This document shows positions 8,027 to 16,824 of a stretch of 64,000 bases of DNA, piece by piece; position 1 is the first letter of the stretch, and the number at the start of each line of letters is the position of its first letter. Both the position numbers and the translations under genes were made by a program. The stretch is from Clavibacter sp. VKM Ac-2872. GTDB lineage: Bacteria > Actinomycetota > Actinomycetes > Actinomycetales > Microbacteriaceae. The notes beneath the pieces are model-generated. The model searched no databases and was not told the DNA's origin. It worked only from the letters and a program-made list of their open reading frames with translations. The stretch lies in the NCBI RefSeq assembly GCF_015351105.1, contig NZ_JADKRR010000002.1, positions 124,001 to 188,000 on the forward strand. Reading direction: 5' to 3'.

Positions 8027-9073
8027 GTGACGCTGCAGAACCACCCCGGCGAGGTCGAGTTCCCCGTTCGCGCGCGCGTGCGCTACGCCCAGATGCTCAA
8101 CGCGCAGCGGATGAAGCCGCACGGCGGGAGCGGGAAGCGGGCGCTGCTCATCACGGCCTTCGCGCTGCCGTTCGGGGTCGCCGGCGCGGGGCTCGGGATC
8201 CTCGTGGCGACGTCCGGCCCGCCGGAGGGCGGACCGGCGATGCCCATCGTGCTGTTCGCGCTCGGGATGGGCATCGGCATGCTCGTGGCGGCGATCGTGT
8301 TCCAACAGATCGATGCCCGGGCACCGCGGCGGGACCAGCTCGACTACGTGGCCCAGGCGCGGATCCGGCCGCTGCTGCTCGAGGAGCAGCAGCTGCTCGC
8401 GCTCGACGCCGTGAGCGACTTCTCCTTCGGCGGCTGGAACTCGTCGCTCGCGTTCCAGCCGACGTGGGCCGAGATGCCCGCGGAGCTGCGCACGAAGCAC
8501 GCCGACGGCGCGACCGGGCACGAGTGGGCGGGCCTGCCGATGACGACCCTCGCGCAGCATCGCGCCGCCCTCGACACGCAGTTCCGCATCGCGTCGCGCG
8601 ACGACATCGAGCTGTTCGTGGCGGATGCGCTGGCGCAGGGGCCGCAGTCGGCGCGCTTCGCGGAGCTGGCCGCGTCCGAGGAGGCGGAGCGCATGGTGTC
8701 GCGCATGGCCGCGCTCACCGGACGGAGCGAGTTCGAGATCATCGACCTGACCCGGCCGCACGACGGCCGCCCACCCGTGCTGCTGCTCGCGGGCGACAGC
8801 GAGCGCACGATCGGCGCGATCCGCTACGCCTACATGGCCGGGTACCTGCCCGCGGACGACGCGTGGGCGCTGATCCGGCAGATCGGCGCGCGGGTCTTCG
8901 CGACCTACGACGGCTGGGACACGTACTGGGCGGACGCCGCGCTCGCGCTCGCCTTCCGCACCGACAGCCTCGACGCGGTGATGTCGCAGCGACGGGTGCG
9001 GGATGCGCTCGTCGCGTCCGCGTGGCCGGCGGCGACGGTGCCGTGGCCGGGGGCCACGACGCCGCAGGGCTGA
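8027..9073 (+). CDS. DUF1266 domain membrane-anchored protein
   Basis: A 348-aa protein starting at GTG. Two hydrophobic helices occur at about residues 40-60 and 70-90. The C-terminal half matches DUF1266: AGYLPADDAWALI, then FATYDGWDTYWADAALALAF, the family's helix/Trp signature. The function of DUF1266 is unknown. The neighbouring genes do not suggest a pathway. Confidence 0.7.
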   Translation: MTLQNHPGEVEFPVRARVRYAQMLNAQRMKPHGGSGKRALLITAFALPFGVAGAGLGILVATSGPPEGGPAMPIVLFALGMGIGMLVAAIVFQQIDARAPRRDQLDYVAQARIRPLLLEEQQLLALDAVSDFSFGGWNSSLAFQPTWAEMPAELRTKHADGATGHEWAGLPMTTLAQHRAALDTQFRIASRDDIELFVADALAQGPQSARFAELAASEEAERMVSRMAALTGRSEFEIIDLTRPHDGRPPVLLLAGDSERTIGAIRYAYMAGYLPADDAWALIRQIGARVFATYDGWDTYWADAALALAFRTDSLDAVMSQRRVRDALVASAWPAATVPWPGATTPQG

Positions 9074-9082
9074 CCCGGCGGA

Positions 9083-10108
9083 TCAGTCGCGCGGCTCGCC
9101 CGTGAGGGGGCGGATCACGCGGTGGCCGTCGAGACCGCGCGCCGCCTCGAGCACGTGCGCGGGCGTGATCGCGAGGAGCGCCGGATCCGGGATGGCGGAG
9201 AACGTGTCGCCGAGGCGCTGCGACGCGTCGGTCAGCACGATGTGCGGGCCGGATGCGGGCGGGCCCCACTCCTCGGGCGGGGCCGGGCCGAAGATCACGA
9301 CCGAGGGGATGCCGTAGGCGGTCGCGAGGTGGGCGGCGCCGGTGTCGGCGGAGATCACGAGGTCGGCGGCCGCGATGATCCCGGCGAACGCGTCGAGGGC
9401 GAGCTCGCCCGCGAGCACGGTCTCCGTGGGCATGCCGGCGATCGCGGCGACCTCCAGGGCGCGTTCGCGCTCCTTGTCCGAGCCGGTGAAGACGACCGTG
9501 CGCCCCTCGTCGGCGAGCGCGCGGGCGACCTCGGCGAAGCGGTCGACGGGCCACTGGCGGGATCCGTAGGCGGCGCCCACGTGGATCACGACGGCGTGCT
9601 CGGCGACGGGCGGCTCCGCGGGGACGAGGATGCCGACGTCGTCGGGATCCGCGGGCATGCCGTGCCAGGAGACGAGCCGGGCCCAGCGGGAGCGCTCGAG
9701 GACGTGGTCCTCCCAGGCGGGGCCGTCCGCGGCGGGCATCCCGTCGAGCTCGGGCGCGGCGTGGCCGAGGGTGCGATGCGCGCGCAGCTCGTGGAGGAGG
9801 GCCCGGCTCTCGATGCCGGCGCCGTGCAGGTTGATCGCGAGGTCGACCGTGCCGGGCTCGCGCGCGATGGGGTGGTCGAAGCCCTGCTGCGGGAGGTGCT
9901 CGTCGACCATGCCAAGGAGGCGGACGACGGGCGCCAGCCAGCCGGTGGCGGCGAGCGAGATGCGGGCGGCGGGGTGCGCGCGGCGGATGGCGCGGAGCGC
10001 GGGGACGGCCACGAGGATGTCGCCGAGCTTGATGGCGCGGAGGACGAGGATCTCGGCGGGGTTCGCGGCGGCGTCGGGGAGGGCGGCGGGGACGCCGGGG
10101 GTCTGCAT
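9083..10108 (-). CDS. Glycosyltransferase family 9 (heptosyltransferase-like)
   Basis: A 341-aa GT-B protein of the ADP-heptose transferase family. It has the N-terminal RAIKLGDILVAVPALRA loop (acceptor side), central VIHVGAAYGSRQWP, and C-terminal ISADTGAAHLATAYGIPSV, the GT9 nucleotide-sugar signature. The length fits the family. The ATG at 10108 is chosen because upstream sequence is low-complexity. It is one of three GT9 domains in the window. A donor of ADP-heptose type is plausible given the heptose operon at 16.8-22.9 kb, but the acceptor is unknown. Confidence 0.85.
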   Translation of the reverse strand: MQTPGVPAALPDAAANPAEILVLRAIKLGDILVAVPALRAIRRAHPAARISLAATGWLAPVVRLLGMVDEHLPQQGFDHPIAREPGTVDLAINLHGAGIESRALLHELRAHRTLGHAAPELDGMPAADGPAWEDHVLERSRWARLVSWHGMPADPDDVGILVPAEPPVAEHAVVIHVGAAYGSRQWPVDRFAEVARALADEGRTVVFTGSDKERERALEVAAIAGMPTETVLAGELALDAFAGIIAAADLVISADTGAAHLATAYGIPSVVIFGPAPPEEWGPPASGPHIVLTDASQRLGDTFSAIPDPALLAITPAHVLEAARGLDGHRVIRPLTGEPRD

Positions 10109-10173
10109 GGATTCCAGCCTGGCAGAGGGGACCGGCGGCGACCGGATCGTGCCGCCGCCGGATCCGCGCGGCG

Positions 10174-10839
10174 TCAGGCCGCCCGCACCCGCCGGATCAG
10201 CCGCGACACCACGAACCACACGACGAGCAGCGCGATGATCCCGATGGCCGCGTACGAGATCAGGCCGCTCCACTCCTCCAGCACCGGGCGGATCGCCGGG
10301 CCGAACGCGAAGCCGAGGCCGACCCAGATGGCGTTCCAGGCGCCGGATCCGACGACCGTGTAGAAGGAGAACCGCGCGATCGGCATGCGCTCGATGCCCG
10401 CGGGGATCGAGATGAACGAGCGCACGAGCGGCACGCAGCGGCCGAGGAGCACGGCCGTGCCGCCCCAGCGCGCGAAGAACGCCTCCGCCTTGTCGAAGTC
10501 GGCGTGGTCGAGCAGCGGGATCCGGCCGACGAGCCGGCGCGTGCGATCCCGCCCGAGGGCGGCGCCGATCGCGTACCAGATGAGGGCTCCCACGAGGGCG
10601 CCGACGGTGGCCGCCGCCCAGGCGCCCCACGCGCTCATGCGGCCCTCGTAGGCGAGGAAGCCGGCGACGGGGAGGATCGCCTCCGACGGGATGGGCGGCA
10701 CGAACGTCTCGATGAGCACCGCGAGGCCCACGCCCACCTCCCCCAGCGTCTCGATGAGCGAGAGGACCCAGCCGACGAAGCCGTCGTACCCCTCGCTCGG
10801 ATGGATCTCGCCGGGGGTCACTGCGGTGATGGCGCTCAT
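10174..10839 (-). CDS. DedA-family inner-membrane protein
   Basis: A 221-aa polytopic protein with the DedA/SNARE-associated domain. It shows ETFVPPIPSEAILPVAGFLA in the first re-entrant region and the conserved GRCVPLVRSFISIPAG motif with its essential Arg residues, then further helices. Family members are membrane-lipid flippase or transport-related proteins needed for envelope integrity. The gene is transcribed towards the GT9 gene, with 65 bp between, possibly as one unit. Confidence 0.88.
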   Translation of the reverse strand: MSAITAVTPGEIHPSEGYDGFVGWVLSLIETLGEVGVGLAVLIETFVPPIPSEAILPVAGFLAYEGRMSAWGAWAAATVGALVGALIWYAIGAALGRDRTRRLVGRIPLLDHADFDKAEAFFARWGGTAVLLGRCVPLVRSFISIPAGIERMPIARFSFYTVVGSGAWNAIWVGLGFAFGPAIRPVLEEWSGLISYAAIGIIALLVVWFVVSRLIRRVRAA

Positions 10840-11082
10840 GCGGCCTCTCGTCTGTCGGGGGGTCGGGCGTCGGTGGATGCGTCGGGTGGTGCGTCGGATC
10901 CCGTGTCGGGGACCCGGGCAGCCTAGGGAACGCGTTTCCACATCCGCTGAATCGAACGTGGTCCGCACGGGGGACGCGCCTGCACCCGTCGGGGGACGAC
11001 GCGGGCGCCCCCGCACGAGAGGCTGGATCCGCGGCCTCGTGCTGCGCCGCCACCCGCCCGACGCCTCCCGAGGAGCCCCGCC

Positions 11083-12054
11083 GTGATCCACCCCGCCCGT
11101 CGCATCGCCCGCACCGCCCGCCTGGCCCCGGCACTGGGCGTGGCGCTCGCCGCCGCCCTCCTCGCGGGATGCGCCGCGACACGCGCCGAGGCCCCGGCGG
11201 CCTCGCCCGCGCCCTCCGCGTCCGCCGCCCCCGCGGTCGACCAGGCGGCCGCCGACGCCGCCTTCGCCGCGCTCGAGGAGCGGTTCGGCGCACGCCTCGG
11301 CGTGCACGCGGTCGACACCGGCACGGGCGCCGAAGTCTCCTGGCGCGCGGACGAGCGCTTCGCGTACGCCTCCACCATCAAGGCCCCGCTCGCGGCCGCC
11401 CTGCTCGACCGCGTCGGCGTCGCCGGGATGGAGCGCGCGGTGCCGATCGAGGCGGTCGACATCCTCTCCTACGCTCCCGTCACCGAGACGCGCGTGGGCG
11501 GCACGATGACCCTCCGCGAGCTGGCCGAGGCCGCGATGACCCGGAGCGACAACACCGCCGCGAACCTCCTGCTCGAGGCGCTCGGCGGCCCGGCCGAGCT
11601 GGACGCGGCGCTCACGGCCCTCGGCGACGGCACCACGGTCGTCTCCCGCACCGAGCCCGACCTCAACGAGGCGACCCCGGGCGACGACCGCGATACGACG
11701 ACCCCGCGCGCGGCGGCCGCGCTGATGCGGGCGTACGCGCTCGGCGATCCGGACGCCCTCGCGGATCCCCTCGACGACGACGAGCGCGCCCTCTTCACCG
11801 GCTGGCTGAAGGCCACGCAGACCGGGGCCACGCTCGTGCGCGCCGAGCTGCCGACGGACTGGACGGTCGGCGACAAGTCCGGCAGCGGCGCCTACGCGAG
11901 CCGAGGCGACGTCGCGGTGATCTGGCGGCCCGACGCGGCGCCGATCGTGATCGCCGTGCACTCCGCGAAGGACCAGCAGGACGCGACGGCCGACGACGCC
12001 CTCATCTCGGGCGCCGCGAAGGCCGCGGCGCAGGCGCTCGGCGCGCTCGGCTGA
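11083..12054 (+). CDS. Class A beta-lactamase, lipoprotein form
   Basis: A 323-aa protein with an N-terminal signal and lipobox LLAGC (Cys30), then an Ala/Pro/Ser linker. All class A motifs are intact: STIK (catalytic Ser97, Lys100), SDN (155-157), ExxLN with Glu191 and Asn195, and KSG (265-267). It should be a membrane-tethered, externally facing serine beta-lactamase. It is divergent from dedA, across 243 bp. No blaI/blaR genes flank it, so it is probably constitutive or controlled elsewhere. Confidence 0.9.
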   Translation: MIHPARRIARTARLAPALGVALAAALLAGCAATRAEAPAASPAPSASAAPAVDQAAADAAFAALEERFGARLGVHAVDTGTGAEVSWRADERFAYASTIKAPLAAALLDRVGVAGMERAVPIEAVDILSYAPVTETRVGGTMTLRELAEAAMTRSDNTAANLLLEALGGPAELDAALTALGDGTTVVSRTEPDLNEATPGDDRDTTTPRAAAALMRAYALGDPDALADPLDDDERALFTGWLKATQTGATLVRAELPTDWTVGDKSGSGAYASRGDVAVIWRPDAAPIVIAVHSAKDQQDATADDALISGAAKAAAQALGALG

Positions 12055-12102
12055 CGGGCGCGGGCGGGAGAAGGAGGGGGAGCGCGAGCACGGGCGCCGC
12101 GA

Positions 12103-12726
12103 TCAGCGCCCGCCGTCCTCCGCGAGCAGCGCCAGCGCCCGGGACAGGTCGGCGACCGCCTGCTCCGCCACCCGGTCGGCGCCGTCGTCGTGGCGGGCGA
12201 GCCAGGCACCGATGATCCCCTGCATGCCCGCCACCGCGAGCGCCGCGCATCGGCCGGCGCGCTCCCCGTCGAGGCCGGCGGCGGCGAATCGGCGCCGGGT
12301 CTCCTCCACGTAGCGGCCGTGCTCCCAGGCGGGCAGGTCGGCGAGCGCCGGGATCCGCTGCACGGTCGAGGCGAGGTCGAACAGCACGCGCTGGCGGTCG
12401 GGCTCGCGGCGAACGCGGTCGAGCTCGGCGCGGAGGGTCAGGGCGACGACCTCGCCGAGCGGTGCGCCCGCCGGATCCGCGGCGGCCTCCAGCTGCGCGA
12501 CGACCGCATCGACCTCCTGCCGCAGCAGCGCGCCGAGCAGCTCCTCCCGCACGCCGAAGCAGTAGTGGAAGGCGCCGTGCGCGAGGCCGGCTTCCGCGGT
12601 GATGGCCCGCGTGCTCGCCCCGGCGACGCCCGTGACCGCCATGACGCGCACCGCGGCGGCGAGGAGCTCGGCCCGCCGGGCGTCCCGTGATCCGTACGCG
12701 CGGGTGCTCTCGGAGGCGGCCTTCAT
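12103..12726 (-). CDS. TetR-family transcriptional regulator
   Basis: A 207-aa regulator. The N-terminal HTH at about residues 17-62 shows the TetR pattern (AAAVRVMAVTGVAGASTRAI, then GLAHGAFHYCFGVREELL). The C-terminal helical ligand domain has no recognisable specificity. It is divergent from the GNAT acetyltransferase gene, and the 65-bp gap probably holds a shared operator controlling both. Confidence 0.88.
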   Translation of the reverse strand: MKAASESTRAYGSRDARRAELLAAAVRVMAVTGVAGASTRAITAEAGLAHGAFHYCFGVREELLGALLRQEVDAVVAQLEAAADPAGAPLGEVVALTLRAELDRVRREPDRQRVLFDLASTVQRIPALADLPAWEHGRYVEETRRRFAAAGLDGERAGRCAALAVAGMQGIIGAWLARHDDGADRVAEQAVADLSRALALLAEDGGR

Positions 12727-12791
12727 GGGAGAAAGCTACCAAGCGCGACAGATTGGGCCGGATGGCCGAATTCGTCGCCTAGCGTCGGAGC

Positions 12792-13430
12792 ATGAGCACC
12801 GAGCACCCCGCCACCCCCGCCATCCGCACCGCGCGCACCACCGACCTCGATGCCGTGACGCGCGTGCTCGCGGATGCCTTCGCCGAGGATCCCGTGCTGG
12901 CCGGCTTCGTCCCCGCCGGCCCGCGGCATCCCGAGCGCCTCGCCCTGCTGTTCGCCGCGCTCCTCGCCAGCGGCCCGCTCCCCGCGGGCACGGTCGACGT
13001 CGCGGTGGACGCCCGCGGCGGGATCCTCGGCGCGGCCGTCTGGGAGGCCCCCGGCGGCATCCCCGCGCACCGGACCCTCCGCCAGGCGCCGACGTTCCTG
13101 CGCGCCCTCGGCATCACGGGCGCCGTCCGCGCGGCCATCCGGCTCCGGACCCTGGACCGCGCGCGACCGGGGCTCCCGCACTGGCGCCTCGCCGAGGTCG
13201 GGGTGGGCGCCGCGGCGCGCGGGCTCGGCGTCGGATCCGCGCTCCTCGCCCACGGTCTCGCCCGCGTCGACGCCGACGGATCCGCGGCCTACCTCGAGTC
13301 GTCGACCGCACGGAACCGCGCGCTCTACCTCCGGAACGGCTTCGCCGAGCTGGGACCGCTGGCGGGCGTGGCCGGCGCGCGCCCCGTGGCGATGTGGCGG
13401 CCGGCACGCGCGGAGGCGCCGCTGGCGTGA
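12792..13430 (+). CDS. GNAT-family N-acetyltransferase
   Basis: A 212-aa acetyltransferase. The acetyl-CoA P-loop motif A is GVGAAARGLGVGSALL, followed by ESSTARNRALYLRNGF, the conserved C-terminal GNAT element. The substrate is unknown. It is divergent from a tetR gene, which probably regulates it. Confidence 0.85.
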   Translation: MSTEHPATPAIRTARTTDLDAVTRVLADAFAEDPVLAGFVPAGPRHPERLALLFAALLASGPLPAGTVDVAVDARGGILGAAVWEAPGGIPAHRTLRQAPTFLRALGITGAVRAAIRLRTLDRARPGLPHWRLAEVGVGAAARGLGVGSALLAHGLARVDADGSAAYLESSTARNRALYLRNGFAELGPLAGVAGARPVAMWRPARAEAPLA

Positions 13431-13454
13431 CGGCGCGGGATCAGCGCACGGGGA

Positions 13455-13691
13455 TCAGACGGGGCAGCGCACCTGCGTGCGCGCCCCCGACCGGTCGATG
13501 TCGTGGTCCGGCATGGGCTCGCCGCACATGGGGCAGAGGCGCGACTGCGGCTCGGGCACCGGGTCGTCGGTGTAGGGCCCGAGCGGGGGCGCGCCGAGGT
13601 ACGGGCGCAGGCGCTCGTTGAAGCGCTCGACGGCCGCCCCGAAGCCGCGCGCACGCCGCGGGCCGTCCTCCCCGTTCTTACCTCGCGTCAT
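13455..13691 (-). CDS. Small Cys-containing (zinc-ribbon-like) protein
   Basis: A 78-aa protein. The N-terminal half is basic and Gly/Arg-rich (GKNGEDGPRRARGF). The C-terminal half has CPMCGEPMPDHDI and a third Cys near the end (RCPV), suggesting a half zinc ribbon with His/Asp as the remaining ligand. The function is unknown. It is divergent from the OhrR-like gene, with a 45-bp AT-richer gap likely holding both promoters. Confidence 0.6.
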   Translation of the reverse strand: MTRGKNGEDGPRRARGFGAAVERFNERLRPYLGAPPLGPYTDDPVPEPQSRLCPMCGEPMPDHDIDRSGARTQVRCPV

Positions 13692-13736
13692 AGTATTCAG
13701 TGTACGCGGTAATTCCACGGGTGGTGAGGGGCGGGC

Positions 13737-14207
13737 ATGGCGCACGAGGGCACGACGCACACGGATCCCCTGGCGCTCGAGAGCCAGCTCTGCTTCGCCG
13801 CCGTGCTGGCGGCGCGGTCCGTCGTCGCGCTGTACCGCCCGATCCTCGGGCCGCTGGGCCTCACGCATCCGCAGTACCTCGTCATGCTCGCGCTCTGGGA
13901 ACGCGACGGCCGGTCGATCTCCGACCTCGGCGGCGCGCTCGCGCTGGAGCCCGCGACCATCACGCCCCTGCTCAAGCGCCTCCAGTCGGCCGGCCTGCTG
14001 GAGCGCGCCCGCAGCGTCGAGGACGAGCGCGTCGTGCGCGTCACCCTCACCGACGCCGGCCGCGCGCTCCGTCGCGAGGCCGAGCAGGTGCCCGCCCGGG
14101 TCGCCGAGCGGACGGGCATGACGCCGTCGGAGCTCGCCCGCATCCGCGACGACCTGCACGCGTTCCTCGCGCGCATCGACGCGGCGCCGGATCCCGCGGG
14201 CGCCTAG
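13737..14207 (+). CDS. MarR-family regulator, OhrR-like peroxide sensor
   Basis: A 156-aa winged-helix repressor. It resembles OhrR: LESQLCFAAVLAARS places a single Cys at 19, equivalent to the peroxide-sensing Cys15 of Bacillus OhrR, followed by YRPILGPLGLTHPQYLVML, a near-signature OhrR stretch. The wing is in SVEDERVVRVTLT. OhrR proteins normally repress an adjacent ohr peroxidase gene, but none is present here. The divergent small Cys protein could be its target. Confidence 0.85.
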   Translation: MAHEGTTHTDPLALESQLCFAAVLAARSVVALYRPILGPLGLTHPQYLVMLALWERDGRSISDLGGALALEPATITPLLKRLQSAGLLERARSVEDERVVRVTLTDAGRALRREAEQVPARVAERTGMTPSELARIRDDLHAFLARIDAAPDPAGA

Positions 14208-14318
14208 CCCTGGTATCGGTATCGACCGACGCAGACCAGCGGACGACCGGTCGGCGTCGCCGACTCCCTCACCAGGCAGGGCTCGCGCGATTCGTGCACC
14301 GCGACGCATGCTGGTCTC

Positions 14319-14347
14319 TCGACAGGCCGTGGCGGGGCCAGTATCCT
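14319..14347 (+). promoter_or_regulatory. Sigma-70-type promoter upstream of the HEPN gene
   Basis: TCGACA (14319-14324) and TATCCT (14342-14347) are separated by exactly 17 bp. They match TTGACA and TATAAT at five and four positions. The predicted start site is about 14354, only 6 nt before the hairpin at 14360, so the transcript would begin with that structure. Confidence 0.5.
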
Positions 14348-14359
14348 GGACCATGTAGC

Positions 14360-14397
14360 GCCCCAGGACTATTCGACTCCGGTCGGACTCCTGGGGC
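14360..14397 (+). ncRNA. Nested hairpin leading the HEPN transcript (candidate regulatory RNA)
   Basis: The outer arms GCCCCAGGA (14360-14368) and TCCTGGGGC (14389-14397) pair over 9 bp. Inside lies a second 4-bp stem, CGAC/GTCG, with a TCCG tetraloop (14374-14385). It sits between a promoter-like sequence and the ribosome binding site AAGGAG before the ATG at 14419. It could be a 5' leader, attenuator, or processed small RNA. No poly-T terminator follows, so a separate transcript is not proven. Confidence 0.45.
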
Positions 14398-14418
14398 CAT
14401 CGTCGTTAAAGGAGCGCG

Positions 14419-15111
14419 ATGATCGATCCCGCCACGCTCACCGCGCTTCCCGCTCTGCTGAGCGCGCCGAGGTTCGCCCGCTACCGAGACCGCTACTCGG
14501 GCGACGACGGACTCGGTCTCCGGCTGTACGCCTGGAACACGGAGCTGACGGCGGCGTGCTGGGGTCCTGTGAGCGTGGTCGAGGTCGTGGTCCGGAACAG
14601 CATCCACGACGCGATGCGACGCGACAGGCGCGACGACTGGTGGGAGGAGCCGCACGTGCGGCTCCTGGACCGCGAGCGCTTCGCCATCTCCGACACGATC
14701 GCGAAGCTACGTCGACGGGGCATCGATGAACCGACGCCGGGACAGGTCGTGGCGGCGACGAGCTTCGGCCTGTGGGTGGGTCTGACCGACGCCGGGCTCC
14801 CTCGTGACCCGCTGCTCAGCTACGAGACCGCGCTCTGGCAGCCGCGCATCCAGCGGGCGTTCCCTCACCTCGGGCAGGTGAGGCGGAAGGAGCTGTACCG
14901 CAAGCTCGACGGCGTTCGCATCTTCCGCAACCGGCTCGCCCATCACGAGCCCGTCTACGCAGCCCCGATCACGCGCATCCTCGCGGACATGATCGACATC
15001 GCGGGGTACGTGCACCCGGACGCGGCTGCCCTCATCGTGGGCGCTGGACGCGTCGAGTCGACCATCGCGCGCATGCGGGCAGCCGTCGGCTCGGGTGAGT
15101 GCTGCATCTGA
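14419..15111 (+). CDS. Abi_2-like HEPN-domain protein (abortive infection/RNase candidate)
   Basis: A 230-aa mainly helical protein of the Abi-like (Abi_2/AbiD-AbiF) type. Evidence is the N-terminal GLRLYAWNTELTAACW and VEVVVRNSIHDAM region and, near residue 175, FRNRLAHHEPV, the HEPN catalytic motif RxxxxH. HEPN proteins of this kind act as RNases in abortive infection or toxin-antitoxin settings, and some AbiF-group members are reported to work with an adjacent structured RNA. The AAAGGAG ribosome binding site lies 4 nt from the ATG. The gene lacks GGATCC and is less GC-extreme than its neighbours, consistent with transfer. Confidence 0.75.
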   Translation: MIDPATLTALPALLSAPRFARYRDRYSGDDGLGLRLYAWNTELTAACWGPVSVVEVVVRNSIHDAMRRDRRDDWWEEPHVRLLDRERFAISDTIAKLRRRGIDEPTPGQVVAATSFGLWVGLTDAGLPRDPLLSYETALWQPRIQRAFPHLGQVRRKELYRKLDGVRIFRNRLAHHEPVYAAPITRILADMIDIAGYVHPDAAALIVGAGRVESTIARMRAAVGSGECCI

Positions 15112-15177
15112 CCCACGCCCGTGACGGTTCTCCGCCAGCGTCGGGCGACGCGGGGCGCGGTGGGGGACGATGGATCC

Positions 15178-16023
15178 ATGACCCTCAGCGCCGACGGCAC
15201 CCTCCAGGACGGGCGGGCGCTCGTCGGCCCGGTCGACGCCCCCGAGCTGCACGTGATGACGTACAACATCCGGCGCCTGTTCCGCCGGTACCGGCCGGGC
15301 AGCCCCGACCGCTGGGCCGACCGCGAGCCGCTCCTCGCCGAGCTCCTCCAGCGGGAGCAGCCCGCGCTCCTCGGCACGCAGGAGGCCATGCCCACGCAGG
15401 GGCGCGCCCTGTCGCACGCGCTCGGCCGGCACTACCGGCGGATCGGGCACGGCCGCAACGCCGACGGCCACGGCGAGGGCTGCCCCACCTTCTACGACAT
15501 GCGCCGCCTCGAGCTCACGAGCTGGCGGCAGGTCGCCCTGTCGGACACGCCCGCGGTCGCCGGATCCCGCAGCTGGGGCAACATGGTGCCGCGGATCGCC
15601 GTCGTCGCCGACTTCATCGACCGCGCCACCGGCCTGCCGCTGCGGCACGTGAACACGCACTTCGACCACCTGTCGTGGCGGTCGCGCGAGGAGTCCGCGC
15701 GGATGATGCTCGAGATCGTCGCCGAGGTGCAGGTGCCCACGATCGTCGCGGGCGACACCAACGCGGGCGTCGACACGGCGCCCCACCGGCTGCTCATCGA
15801 GTCGGGCGCGCTCGTCGACGCGTGGCCCGCCGCGCGCGAGCGCCTCACGCCCGAGTGGGGCACGTGGTCGAACTACTCCGCGCCCAAGCGCACGACCCGC
15901 CGCATCGACTGGATGCTCGTCACGCCCGACGTGGAGGTCGCGCGGGTCGGCATCAACACCACGCGCATCGGCGGGCGCGCCCCGAGCGACCACGAGGCGC
16001 TGCAGGCGGTGGTGCGGTGCTGA
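15178..16023 (+). CDS. Endonuclease/exonuclease/phosphatase (EEP) superfamily hydrolase
   Basis: A 281-aa EEP-fold protein with all core motifs: MTYNIR (metal/Asn), GTQEAM (metal Glu), HVNTHFDH, VAGDTNAG (Asp/Asn) and PSDHEALQA (general base His). No signal peptide is seen. The EEP family includes nucleases, sphingomyelinases and phosphodiesterases, so the substrate cannot be named. I chose the ATG at 15178 rather than an upstream start that would add 19 low-complexity residues. It overlaps the next gene. Confidence 0.82.
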   Translation: MTLSADGTLQDGRALVGPVDAPELHVMTYNIRRLFRRYRPGSPDRWADREPLLAELLQREQPALLGTQEAMPTQGRALSHALGRHYRRIGHGRNADGHGEGCPTFYDMRRLELTSWRQVALSDTPAVAGSRSWGNMVPRIAVVADFIDRATGLPLRHVNTHFDHLSWRSREESARMMLEIVAEVQVPTIVAGDTNAGVDTAPHRLLIESGALVDAWPAARERLTPEWGTWSNYSAPKRTTRRIDWMLVTPDVEVARVGINTTRIGGRAPSDHEALQAVVRC

Positions 16024-16676
16024 CGGACCCCACCGCCCCGACCCCGCCGGACGCGCCGGCGCCGCCCGAGGACGTCGCGGCCTTCGCCGGGCTCGCCGGG
16101 CTCACCTTCCTGCAGCCGCCGCGCGGGATCACGGCGATCCTCGCCGACGCCGTCCGCGTGATCGGGCTGCTCACGTTCCTCTTCTCCGTGTTCGCGTGGA
16201 CGGGCACGACGTCGGCGATGTTCGCGCTCGCGCTGCTCGGGCTCGCCGCGCCGCGGGGTCTCGGGGCGAGGCCGGGGCTGGACCTCGCGATCGGGATCAC
16301 GACCCTCGTCTCGGCCGCGAGCAACCGGCTCGACCTGTACGAGCGGCTGCCGTGGTGGGACATCCCCGCGCACCTCGTCACGACCGCCGCGTTGGCCGCG
16401 CTCGTGATCCTGCTGGCCGATCGCGCGGGCGCCATGGTCGACCGGCGCCCGCTCCCCCTCGGGTTCCTCAGCCTCACGGTGGGGCTCGCGCTCTCGGCCC
16501 TGTGGGAGCTCGGCGAGTGGGCGGGGCAGGCGTGGCTGGACCCGGCGATCCTGACGGGCTACGCCGACACGATCGGCGACATGGCGGTCGGCGGGCTGGG
16601 CGCGCTCGTGATCGCGCCGCTCATGCCGATGCTGCTGGCGCGGTCGCGGTGGATCGGGGAGGCGCCCGCGCGCTGA
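16017..16676 (+). CDS. Polytopic membrane protein (DUF2238-like)
   Basis: A 219-aa protein starting at GTG inside the EEP gene's 3' end (7-bp overlap). About five hydrophobic helices follow a 40-residue Pro-rich N-terminus. WWDIPAHLVTT and LWELGEWAGQAWLDP, then YADTIGDMAVGGLGAL, resemble YjdF/DUF2238-type membrane proteins with conserved acidic and His residues in the membrane. The function is unknown. Coupled translation suggests a link with the EEP hydrolase. Confidence 0.7.
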   Translation: MLTDPTAPTPPDAPAPPEDVAAFAGLAGLTFLQPPRGITAILADAVRVIGLLTFLFSVFAWTGTTSAMFALALLGLAAPRGLGARPGLDLAIGITTLVSAASNRLDLYERLPWWDIPAHLVTTAALAALVILLADRAGAMVDRRPLPLGFLSLTVGLALSALWELGEWAGQAWLDPAILTGYADTIGDMAVGGLGALVIAPLMPMLLARSRWIGEAPAR

Positions 16677-16824
16677 GGGCACGCGGGGTCGCCCGGCCTC
16701 GCCCGCTCACGGGGCGCCCACGCCCGAGGGCGCTGCTCCTCGTCCGCGCGGAGGAGCGCGGCGCCCCCAGGAGAAGTGCTCGCCGCCGGGTTTGGGAGGA
16801 GGAGCAGTCGGGTACGTGCCCGTC

